The position numbers and the translations under genes are program-made. A DNA stretch of 23,806 nucleotides from Gracilaria vermiculophylla. Lineage: Eukaryota > Rhodophyta > Florideophyceae > Gracilariales > Gracilariaceae. Where the stretch lies: positions 1 to 23,806 of the forward strand of contig JAHNZQ020000003.1 in NCBI GenBank assembly GCA_019155205.2, read 5' to 3'. This document shows, piece after piece, positions 1-5,778 of this stretch (the stretch's first letter is position 1; each line of letters opens with the position of its first letter). The notes beneath the pieces are model-generated. The model was not told the DNA's origin. It made no database searches and was given only the letters and a program-made list of their open reading frames with translations.

Positions 1-39
1 ATAACTGGCTTGTGGCGGCCAAGCGTTCATAGCGACGTC

Positions 40-77
<38 letters not shown>

Positions 78-128
78 CGTAGCAGAATGCGCAAAGTGTC
101 GGATTGTTCACCCGCCAACAGGGAACGC

Positions 129-162
<34 letters not shown>

Positions 163-288
163 CTCCTATCTACTGCAGGCGTCGATACTTGACAAGAGTT
201 GTCCCTAGTACGAGAGGACCGGGATGAACGAACCTCTGGTCTACCAGCTGTTCCGCCAGGAGCACCGCTGGGTAGCTATGTTCGGAAT

Positions 289-321
<33 letters not shown>

Positions 322-440
322 AACTTGAAGATAAGGTATCAGTAAGTCCCCAGAGAGATTATCTGGTTGATAGGCACTAGGTGTACGCACAGCAATGTGT
401 TTAGCCGAGGTGTACTAATAGGACGTAGCGTCCCATAGGG
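1..440 (+). rRNA. 23S ribosomal RNA, 3' end (partial)
   Basis: This is the last ~440 nt of the large-subunit rRNA; the rest lies left of the window. The sarcin-ricin loop core AGTACGAGAGGA is at 207-218. The nearby stretches GAGCTGGGTTTAGA (about 129-142) and CTGAAAGCATCTAAGCGGGAAG (298-319) match the conserved domain VI of bacterial 23S. The 3' boundary is approximate because the 5' strand it pairs with is not in the window. No intron or insertion is visible in this part. Confidence 0.95.
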
Positions 441-615
441 AACGCTGTACATCACAACTGCCAAAATTGGCGCACTTGCTCGTGTTTCAGATATCGTGTT
501 TGTCACCATACGTCCAGTATGGCTCCGGCACACGACATCTTCCAACACGTACAATTGCATCCAATTTCTGACAGTTCTGAACTGTTACAATTTTGAGTTT
601 TGTGAAGTTTACCAA

Positions 616-866
616 GTTTGAATGTCGTGAGAAGCTGTTGCTGGGTGGAATTCCAACATCTAGTAGTCGCTTCATGCTTCGTGAGCAACGTCATGCCCTT
701 GAGAGGTTGGAGAGGGATCTCCTTCGTATCGCAATGACGCCGGGATGACCAGGCCCTGAAAAAGGTTCCGCGGGATACAACGTCGCGGTTAGAGGGAAGG
801 CGTTGCTCACAAGCGCCAATAGCACTTTCGTCCGACTCGTTCGGACACTTCTCACGACATTCAAAC
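616..866 (+). repeat. Perfect 19-bp inverted repeat closing a ~250-nt RNA domain
   Basis: Positions 616-634 are exactly complementary to 848-866. Inside, further pairing is visible: GTGAGCAACG near 680 with CGTTGCTCAC near 802, and short local hairpins such as CCGCG/CGCGG near 768-789. The nested arrangement suggests a folded RNA domain in the pre-rRNA transcript rather than a chance repeat. Its function is unknown; RNase III-type processing or a stable spacer RNA are the obvious options. Confidence 0.7.
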
Positions 867-890
867 CCAAAGTTCTGTCTATGCAAATCA

Positions 891-1024
891 TGCAATCGCG
901 TGGAGTGGTTGCTCGCCAACGGATACGTTACCTAGCGTTTCCAGACCGTGCAGCCGCGGGAGGTCAGTCAAAAGCGACTATACTGTCTTTTGATACTGCC
1001 TCCCAACCATTCCACGCGATTGCA
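891..1024 (+). repeat. 21-bp stem immediately upstream of 5S rRNA
   Basis: Positions 891-911 pair with 1004-1024 over 21 positions with a single G-U wobble. An inner imperfect hairpin lies at about 958-1003 (GGGAGG with CCTCCC, then CTTTTG with CAAAAG). The element ends 27 nt before 5S, a plausible place for a double-strand-specific cleavage that frees pre-5S. This role is inferred from position only. Confidence 0.65.
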
Positions 1025-1051
1025 GTCAACACAATAATAAAATCGAATCCT

Positions 1052-1166
1052 CCGAGTTGGTGCTTTGGGGGTGGGGGTACACCTGTTCTCATTCCGAACA
1101 CAGCAGTTAAGCCCACTACCACCGATGGTACTTCGCAAGAGGGAGAGTAGGTAGGCGCCAACTCGG
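1052..1166 (+). rRNA. 5S ribosomal RNA
   Basis: The 115-nt gene has terminal helix strands CCGAGTTGGTGC (1052-1063) and GCGCCAACTCGG (1155-1166). The conserved loop region TTCCGAACACAGCAGTTAAGC lies at about 1092-1112. Length and the domain order (helix I, loop A, helix III loop, helix IV/V) fit bacterial 5S. It follows 23S in the same orientation and is followed by a strong terminator. Confidence 0.93.
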
Positions 1167-1180
1167 ATGATTTGATGCAA

Positions 1181-1212
1181 AAGAAAGACCACCTTAACAG
1201 GTGGTCTTTCTT
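1181..1212 (+). terminator. rRNA operon terminator (13-bp perfect stem)
   Basis: AAGAAAGACCACC (1181-1193), loop TTAACA, and GGTGGTCTTTCTT (1200-1212) form a perfect 13-bp hairpin ending in a T-rich arm, 14 nt after 5S. Both arms carry A- or T-rich ends, so it could work in either direction, but it best fits the end of the rRNA transcript. Confidence 0.85.
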
Positions 1213-1725
1213 GTCAGTGCCTTGAGGTGGGGGTGAGAAGTGTTGGGAGTACTTCGCAAGACCTTGCCAGTCCGTTTCAAGACGGATGTTGAAGGAACGA
1301 ACGACTTTCAATCGAATGAGAAAATACTAATGTTAACATTAGTATTTGCGAGTGAGTGCAGAAAGAAAACTTTGCTTACAAGGTGTACAGCTTCTGTAAG
1401 AAGCACCTGTTCGTCCTAAAGGACTAACGTTTGTATTCAATCGCTGCTGCTCTTGAACAAACGCTGAGCATTCCGAGCCCTAAAGGACTAATTCAATATA
1501 TTCCCCACGGTCGTTATTTCATTGAGCACGCAACAGTCACTTTCATCGCTCACTCGGAAATGTGAGCGAACTCCCATTTCGCTCATTCACTGTAAAAGCC
1601 AAGCTCACTACCACCGATGGTACTTCGCAAGAGGGAGAGTAAGCGAAGCTTCCTCAACTGCACTCACAAGCTAAATGTAAGCAAGCTTTCATTTACCTGC
1701 TCACTTGTCCGAGTCGGCGCCAACT
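1213..1725 (+). pseudogene. Scrambled second 5S rRNA-like copy with insertions
   Basis: Three blocks resemble the intact 5S, in the right order but spread over ~510 nt. Block 1 is at 1215-1235 (AGTGCCTTGAGGTGGGGGT, like the 5S 5' part at 1059-1079). Block 2 is at 1601-1641; it matches 5S 1109-1149 over 41 nt with one mismatch, including 36 identical nt. Block 3 is at 1716-1725 and is identical to 5S 1154-1163. The material between is non-5S and rich in hairpins, including a 26-nt palindrome and two copies of CCTAAAGGACTAA (1415-1427, 1479-1491). It sits between two terminators. It may be a decayed duplicate, a 5S interrupted by insertions, or a separate structured RNA that captured 5S pieces. 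Confidence 0.6.
1322..1347. repeat. Perfect 26-nt palindrome
   Basis: AAATACTAATGTT is followed directly by its reverse complement AACATTAGTATTT. A loop-free palindrome of this length suits a protein-binding site or cruciform better than a terminator, and no T-tract follows. It lies within the interrupted 5S-like copy. Confidence 0.7.
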
Positions 1726-1739
1726 TTCAGTATTTGATA

Positions 1740-1774
1740 GAAAACGCCATCTAGTTTGATGGTGTTTTCTTTTG
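1740..1774 (+). terminator. Terminator after the 5S-like region
   Basis: GAAAACGCCATC (1740-1751), loop TAGTTT and GATGGTGTTTTC (1758-1769) form a 12-bp stem with one G-T pair, followed by TTTTG. It indicates that the region from the first rRNA terminator to here can be transcribed on the plus strand. Confidence 0.75.
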
Positions 1775-1778
1775 TTTA

Positions 1779-1787
1779 TGCTATAAA
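1779..1787 (+). promoter_or_regulatory. Extended -10 promoter for the small ORF
   Basis: TGC-TATAAA forms an extended -10 element about 24 nt upstream of the ATG at 1811. No good -35 box is present at 16-18 nt spacing. Transcription would begin near 1794, just ahead of the SD-like AAAGGGAG. Confidence 0.5.
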
Positions 1788-1810
1788 TGAGGGCGAAAGG
1801 GAGTTATTTG

Positions 1811-1897
1811 ATGAAGAAACCCATTGCATCTAGGTTTGGTAACAAACTGACACCTGACGCAGAAAAGTACAACGCACCACCACACTTTGGCCGGTAA
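1811..1897 (+). CDS. Small ORF, 28 aa, with in-frame continuation after TAA
   Basis: The ORF starts with MKKPIASRFGNKL and ends HFGR before TAA (1895-1897). It has an SD-like AAAGGGAG 8 nt upstream, an extended -10 promoter before it and an intrinsic terminator after the region, so a transcript is likely. The same frame stays open after the stop for 33 more codons to a TAA at 1997-1999. That second part is basic at its end (KLRRVKARRKN) and looks protein-like. It may be a short peptide gene, a gene broken by one nonsense mutation, or a sequencing error in a 61-codon gene. I do not recognise the family. Confidence 0.4.
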   Translation: MKKPIASRFGNKLTPDAEKYNAPPHFGR

Positions 1898-1998
1898 GCT
1901 GCAAAAGCTGCTTCTGCAAATATAGTAGAAATTTTGCCAATTACTGCTCCAAAGCTGCGGCGGGTAAAAGCAAGGCGTAAAAACACATCAAAGCATTA

Positions 1999-2029
1999 AA
2001 CTATCCAAAGTGGATAGTTTTCTTTTTTG
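1999..2029 (+). terminator. Intrinsic terminator of the small ORF
   Basis: AACTATCCA (1999-2007), loop AAG and TGGATAGTT (2011-2019) form a perfect 9-bp hairpin followed by TTTCTTTTTTG. It begins on the stop codon of the extended reading frame, which supports the idea that the full 1811-1999 stretch was one gene. Confidence 0.8.
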
Positions 2030-2040
2030 TGTGAACAGCA

Positions 2041-2074
2041 TAAAAAACGCCTCGCAGGAAAGCCCGCGAGGCGT
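2041..2074 (-). terminator. Terminator of the 469-aa minus-strand gene
   Basis: Read on the minus strand, ACGCCTCGC (2074-2066) and GCGAGGCGT (2055-2047) form a 9-bp stem, followed by a run of six T (plus-strand A at 2042-2047). It is 25 nt beyond the stop codon of the minus-strand gene. Confidence 0.85.
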
Positions 2075-2098
2075 AAGGTACAAAGATGTACATAGAGA

Positions 2099-3508
2099 CT
2101 AGACTCTGACAGAAGCTGCAGCCAGACGCGCCTTGGTGCCAATGGCGTTACCCATTGGCACGTGGTCGAGCAACGCGTCCGCTGCATCTTCGACAGCTTC
2201 TCGCTGGCGATCTTCTTCATCCATGGCGTCGAACTCTTCTTGGCTCGGCATCATGTCTTCAAAAGCTTGCCAGTAGCGATCTTCGTCCGCGGCCATCTGA
2301 GCTTCCAGGTCATAGTCATCTTCCAGGTATCCGTAGTCGTAGAACCCGTCATAATGATCTGCACCCCAGAAATCGTAGTCTGGTTCATGATCGATGATCT
2401 CACCCATGCCGACGTAGAATTCGACGAGCTCCGGACCTTTGCGATCATAGAACCCGAATTCACCGCGATGAAAAGCATTAGACAGTGTATCAAGCTGATA
2501 CCACTCTCGTTCAGAAGCTTCACGGTTGTGGTCTTTCAGGCTGGGGTATTGATCCCAGCCCACCACTTCAGCAAATATTTCGTCAACACCATTGGTTGCC
2601 AGCAACCGGTCGTAGTAACCGTTACTGTCAAAGAGACGTTCTGGTGCCTCGTTGTGGGTGGCCATATCATCGAGCCAGGTCCAGGTGTCTTCCGCACCAA
2701 CCGAATCAATCATCTCGGTCAGCCAGATATAGTCCATCTGACGGTGGGTATTTGCGCGTCGCCGCCGCATCATGCGGTGGTCAGTCAGTTTGGTGCCATT
2801 AAGGCGGCCGTGTTTGCCGTGCGACATACTCCGACGAGTCTTTCCTTGCAGAGCGCGGAAATCGTCGAAGTCGTACGACCAGTCCATGGTTGACATAGCG
2901 GCTTTGCGCATAGCAACCTGTTGCGGGAGATGCTCGTATTGCTCAGACACTTCGTCAATATCGACGGTGACTGTCTTCACTTTCAAGGAAGGAAAGTAGC
3001 GCTGCTGGACCCACTCTTTGGTGATCAGTTCCTGATTCTCTTTGTCCCAGACATAGACATCGTCACGTGGGCAGAGCCCAGCTTCGATAGCCATAGAGGC
3101 GAAGTGGTCGCCCTCTTCGTCACCGAAATGTGGGTTGCAAAGATGATGCTCAGAGAGCGTGTCGTACTTGTCACGCTTTCTATTCAGCGAATCGATCAGC
3201 ATTTCAGAGGGATAGTATCCGTCCCAGCCAATCCAGACATCCGGTGAGTCGAGCTCGTCGTCTGCCCAGTAGCGGGCCCGGGCCTCTTCTTCGGTTTCGA
3301 TGTAGAAGCCGTTGCCAACCATATCGGCTGACACGTTTTCGATGTCGTACCAACCATCGTTCACCGTGCCGCTCTCTGCACGAGTGACAAGGTCATTCGG
3401 GCCAAACGCGACATCATGCCCATCTTTTTCAATCATGGCTTCCAAGAAACCACGATCGCAGCCAGTGAACTGACCGGTGAAAGGGCAGGTGAAGAGATTA
3501 TCAGACAT
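2099..3508 (-). CDS. Uncharacterised acidic protein, 469 aa
   Basis: I do not recognise this family. The start at 3508 is chosen over an upstream ATG at 3520 because GGAG sits 6 nt ahead of it. The N-terminus holds CPFTGQFTGC (C8, C17), and further Cys/His lie at HHLCNPHFG (121-129) and C146, which could bind metal. Residues 223-256 are very basic (K/R/H), including an RRRR run. Residues 376-401 are packed with Asp, Tyr and Phe, and the tail to 440 is strongly acidic. There is no signal peptide or membrane segment, so it is probably cytoplasmic. It stands opposite the 168-aa gene, with back-to-back consensus promoters between them, so the two are likely co-regulated. GC content and SD use differ from the core genes, suggesting acquisition. 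A nucleic-acid-associated role is only a guess. Confidence 0.85.
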   Translation of the reverse strand: MSDNLFTCPFTGQFTGCDRGFLEAMIEKDGHDVAFGPNDLVTRAESGTVNDGWYDIENVSADMVGNGFYIETEEEARARYWADDELDSPDVWIGWDGYYPSEMLIDSLNRKRDKYDTLSEHHLCNPHFGDEEGDHFASMAIEAGLCPRDDVYVWDKENQELITKEWVQQRYFPSLKVKTVTVDIDEVSEQYEHLPQQVAMRKAAMSTMDWSYDFDDFRALQGKTRRSMSHGKHGRLNGTKLTDHRMMRRRRANTHRQMDYIWLTEMIDSVGAEDTWTWLDDMATHNEAPERLFDSNGYYDRLLATNGVDEIFAEVVGWDQYPSLKDHNREASEREWYQLDTLSNAFHRGEFGFYDRKGPELVEFYVGMGEIIDHEPDYDFWGADHYDGFYDYGYLEDDYDLEAQMAADEDRYWQAFEDMMPSQEEFDAMDEEDRQREAVEDAADALLDHVPMGNAIGTKARLAAASVRV

Positions 3509-3549
3509 GGTAGTCTCCATATTTAATTTTCAACGTTAGTCTGTTTAGT

Positions 3550-3578
3550 ATAATAGCATGATTTTATATAAAAGTCAA
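3550..3578 (-). promoter_or_regulatory. Consensus promoter of the 469-aa gene
   Basis: On the minus strand TTGACT (3578-3573), a 17-nt spacer and TATTAT (3555-3550) with an upstream TGC form a near-perfect sigma-70-type promoter. Transcription would start ~35 nt before the start codon. Confidence 0.75.
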
Positions 3579-3609
3579 TAATACAAAACAAGAAGAAAGG
3601 CAGTAGCTA

Positions 3610-3637
3610 TTGACAAATAGTATATTTATGCTATCAT
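3610..3637 (+). promoter_or_regulatory. Consensus promoter of the 168-aa gene
   Basis: TTGACA (3610-3615), a 16-nt spacer ending TGC, and TATCAT (3632-3637) form a perfect -35 and an extended -10. The minus-strand promoter starts only 32 nt to the left, so this is a compact divergent control region, very AT-rich compared with the genes it drives. Confidence 0.75.
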
Positions 3638-3688
3638 AATACACAGTGAAGAGCGAAATTGGTTCGCTCACAATTGGAGGGTCTCAAT

Positions 3689-4195
3689 ATGACCACTTTT
3701 AACAATGTTCTTGCCAGTGTCAAATCAGCCGGCCACAAGTTTGCTTTCTTCACCGTCGAACATGACGGGAAGTCGGTCGACGCCATCGTGTGGCCGAAGG
3801 CTGCCATTGCCTTCGGCCTGGCTGGAACGCAAGAGCTGCAGGACGGCGCGCAGCATGAGGTCGACTACCGTGTCGGCAGTGATGGTCGGCTGACCGTCAC
3901 CATGCTCAATGGCACACCGCAGAACCCGCTGCCGCTTGCAAACTCCTGGAAACAGGTCGACGCCGGCACTGACGGTGCATGGAAAATCATGCACTCGAAG
4001 GTTGCGCTGCTGTACCGGCTCGAATATGTCGGTGACGTCGAACCGCAAGAGTTCGGCACGTTGACGGAAGCGCGCAGGGCAGCCGGGAAGGTGATCAACC
4101 ACCCCATGGCTGCCGGCGGCAAGACCAACGATCCGACGCTCTCGCAGCGTATGCGGGGGTCGTCGACCGGAGGCGGCAAGAAGAAGGCGGCCTGA
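3689..4195 (+). CDS. Uncharacterised soluble protein, 168 aa
   Basis: The start at 3689 is set by TTGGAGGG about 8 nt upstream; a reading from the TTG at 3659 would run through this SD. The protein begins MTTFNNVLASVKSAG. It has no signal peptide or membrane segment. Two-thirds looks like a small alpha/beta or beta-rich fold (FAFFTVEHDGKSVDAIVW, then HEVDYRVGSDGRLTVTML). The last ~30 residues are low-complexity, glycine-rich and basic (GGGKKKAA), as in nucleic-acid-binding or disordered tails. The GC-rich codon choice contrasts with the AT-rich promoter. It is divergent from the 469-aa gene and ends at a UUCG-loop terminator. I do not recognise the family. Confidence 0.85.
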   Translation: MTTFNNVLASVKSAGHKFAFFTVEHDGKSVDAIVWPKAAIAFGLAGTQELQDGAQHEVDYRVGSDGRLTVTMLNGTPQNPLPLANSWKQVDAGTDGAWKIMHSKVALLYRLEYVGDVEPQEFGTLTEARRAAGKVINHPMAAGGKTNDPTLSQRMRGSSTGGGKKKAA

Positions 4196-4220
4196 TCTTT
4201 CTTTGACCTTCGGGTCCTTG

Positions 4221-4247
4221 GGGCGGAGCATTCGTGCTTCGCCCTTT
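4221..4247 (+). terminator. UUCG-tetraloop terminator
   Basis: GGGCGGAGCA (4221-4230), TTCG, TGCTTCGCCC (4235-4244) and TTT form a 10-bp stem (one G-T pair) capped by a very stable tetraloop. It lies 26 nt after the stop codon of the 168-aa gene. Confidence 0.8.
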
Positions 4248-4266
4248 CGTAATTATGAGTGGTGCG

Positions 4267-4325
4267 GCCGGACGCGAAGCGTCCGGCGTTTGTGTTGCGG
4301 GCGGAAAATCTTTGATTTTCCGCCC
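4267..4325 (+). repeat. Two further perfect hairpins before the VWA gene
   Basis: GCCGGACGC-GAA-GCGTCCGGC (4267-4287, 9 bp) and a 12-bp stem at 4299-4310/4314-4325 with loop TTT follow the terminator without a gene between. With the UUCG hairpin they give three stable hairpins in ~105 nt. They may insulate the accessory pair from the VWA gene, whose -10 box starts 12 nt after the last stem. Confidence 0.75.
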
Positions 4326-4333
4326 CACGCTTC

Positions 4334-4342
4334 TGCTACAAT
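4334..4342 (+). promoter_or_regulatory. Extended -10 element, leaderless start of VWA gene
   Basis: TGC-TACAAT ends 6 nt before the ATG at 4349, so transcription should begin at or next to the start codon. No SD is possible on such an mRNA. TTGATT in the preceding hairpin is a loose -35 candidate at 19-nt spacing. Confidence 0.65.
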
Positions 4343-4348
4343 ACACCC

Positions 4349-5734
4349 ATGAGATCTTGGGCTTTTATGCGACGACTGCAGTACGGAACTGGCTTCGTGC
4401 TGTTTTGGCTAATAATAATTGTTGGATCGTATTTTATTTGGTTTTATACCCCTAACACGTGTTTTGATAATGCACGTAATGGCACCGAGCGTGGTGTCGA
4501 CTGCGGCGGTTCGTGTGTACGCATTTGTGCATTTGAAGTCATTCCGCCTGAGCTTATCTGGGCTGACAGTTTTGAAATCACTCCCGGGCAGTACAACACC
4601 GTCGCCTATGTTGAGAATAAAAACCAGTTTGCCGCCACACCTGAGCTTCGCTACACATTGGAGTTGATTGGTGAGTCTGGCGGTGTGATTGCAGAGCGTC
4701 GCGGCACCACTATTTTGCCACCAAACAGCATCTATCCTATTTTTGAAGGAAGAATTTTTACTGAAATCGACGAATCAGTTATCGATACAAAGATAACAAT
4801 AGAAGACGCGGAGCTGTGGTTGCCAGCCAGTGTTGGTCGCGGACAATTTAGAGCACTTGATATCAACTTGCAGAGCGTGGACGTCCGTCCGCGACTTGAT
4901 GTCCGGATGGAAAATACAGAATTAACTGGGGCGGAAAATATTGAAGTGGTCGCGACAATTTTCAACGATGCTGGAGAGCCACTGCAGGCCTCGCAAACCT
5001 TTATGGAAGAAATTCCGGCCCGTAGCACACGTGATATTACCTTTACCTGGCCACAGTCAATCGCTAAGACGGTGCGCAGTTGTACGGTGCCGACTGATGT
5101 AGTGCTTGCTATAGATACGTCCGGGAGCATGAATAATGACAACGACGTGCCACCGCAGCCGCTAACCGACGCACTTTCAGCAGCTGGAACATTTGCGAAG
5201 CAACTGCGTAATGGCGATCAAGTTGGGGTGGTGACGTTTGCCAGTGAAGCGGCAACTGTACAACCGTTGAGCACAAACCACACCGGTGTAGCAAGTACTA
5301 TCGGCACTATCACAATCAAGTCGACCGATGAAACGAGCTTCACTAATACTGCTGCCGCACTTACGGCCGCTCGCAGCGAACTTAACTCTACTCTCCACAA
5401 TGATGACGCTCGGCGCGTACTCGTACTCTTGACGGACGGTCTACCAACAGCCCCAGGCAGCACTGGCGATGAAGCAGCCGTCGCAGACGCGATCGCAGTA
5501 GCAGAGCTCGTTGATCGAGACGGTGCTGAGCTGTATGTCATTGGGTTGGGAGCAGACGTCGACCGTAGCTTTATTGAGGCGATGGCTTCAGATCAGGACA
5601 ATGCCTACTTCGCACCTTCAGGAGATGATTTGGCACAAATCTACGATACAATTACCGCTTCGCTCTGCGAAAGTGGCCCAACTAAAATTGACGTGATTGC
5701 AAAGACAACTGCTAACTTCGCACCACTTCGGTAG
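4349..5734 (+). CDS. Membrane-anchored VWA-domain surface protein
   Basis: The 461-aa protein has an N-terminal membrane anchor (about 15-33) and a Cys motif at C38, C52, C56 and C60 (pattern C-x-D-x3-N-x2-E-x2-V-D-C-G-G-x-C-x3-C). It then has a beta-rich middle (about 65-235) and a von Willebrand A domain (about 248-440). The MIDAS metal site is visible: DTSGS (256-260), the Thr region TSFT (329-332) and LTDG (361-364). VWA domains bind protein partners through a divalent ion, so an extracellular adhesion or assembly role is likely. The Cys motif recurs in CPR and DPANN surface proteins, from my knowledge of such genomes. The start at 4349 is supported by the -10 box. It sits just upstream of rodA. 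Confidence 0.85.
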   Translation: MRSWAFMRRLQYGTGFVLFWLIIIVGSYFIWFYTPNTCFDNARNGTERGVDCGGSCVRICAFEVIPPELIWADSFEITPGQYNTVAYVENKNQFAATPELRYTLELIGESGGVIAERRGTTILPPNSIYPIFEGRIFTEIDESVIDTKITIEDAELWLPASVGRGQFRALDINLQSVDVRPRLDVRMENTELTGAENIEVVATIFNDAGEPLQASQTFMEEIPARSTRDITFTWPQSIAKTVRSCTVPTDVVLAIDTSGSMNNDNDVPPQPLTDALSAAGTFAKQLRNGDQVGVVTFASEAATVQPLSTNHTGVASTIGTITIKSTDETSFTNTAAALTAARSELNSTLHNDDARRVLVLLTDGLPTAPGSTGDEAAVADAIAVAELVDRDGAELYVIGLGADVDRSFIEAMASDQDNAYFAPSGDDLAQIYDTITASLCESGPTKIDVIAKTTANFAPLR

Positions 5735-5766
5735 GTATCGCAATCCCCCTGCCACACACTTTGTAC

Positions 5767-5772
5767 TACAAT
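5767..5772 (+). promoter_or_regulatory. -10 element, leaderless start of rodA
   Basis: TACAAT ends 6 nt before ATG 5779. An in-frame TTG at 5761 overlaps this -10 box and is therefore unlikely to be the real start. No clear -35 box is seen. Confidence 0.6.
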
Positions 5773-5778
5773 AGACGA

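Larger units (their letters stand above)
441..1051 (+). other. Long structured 23S-5S internal spacer
   Basis: About 610 nt separate 23S from 5S, much longer than the usual bacterial spacer. I see no tRNA and no credible ORF. The stretch is dominated by inverted repeats: a small hairpin at about 493-535, a large domain closed by a perfect 19-bp stem (616-634 with 848-866), and a second domain closed by a 21-bp stem (891-911 with 1004-1024) just before 5S. It is presumably co-transcribed with the rRNAs and may carry processing sites or an embedded RNA. Confidence 0.7.

Noticed and set aside
45..227. 60-codon ORF inside the 23S region
   Set aside because: It lies entirely in conserved 23S rRNA sequence.
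441..1051. tRNA, RNase P RNA, tmRNA or SRP RNA in the 23S-5S spacer
   Set aside because: I looked for TTCGAAT-type T-arms and the conserved core motifs of these RNAs and found none that fit.
803..1311. ORFs of 115 codons on both strands across the spacer and 5S
   Set aside because: They cross the 5S gene, have no SD or promoter, and their sequence is explained by RNA hairpins.
2162..2893. 243-codon plus-strand ORF opposite the 469-aa gene
   Set aside because: It is a shadow of the minus-strand gene, which has promoter, SD and terminator; the antisense frame has none.
3725..4231. 168-codon minus-strand ORF opposite the small accessory gene
   Set aside because: The plus-strand frame has a consensus promoter, strong SD and terminator; the antisense frame has no such support.
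5761..5778. Upstream TTG start for rodA adding six residues
   Set aside because: It overlaps the TACAAT -10 box; the ATG at 5779 fits the leaderless pattern of the neighbours.
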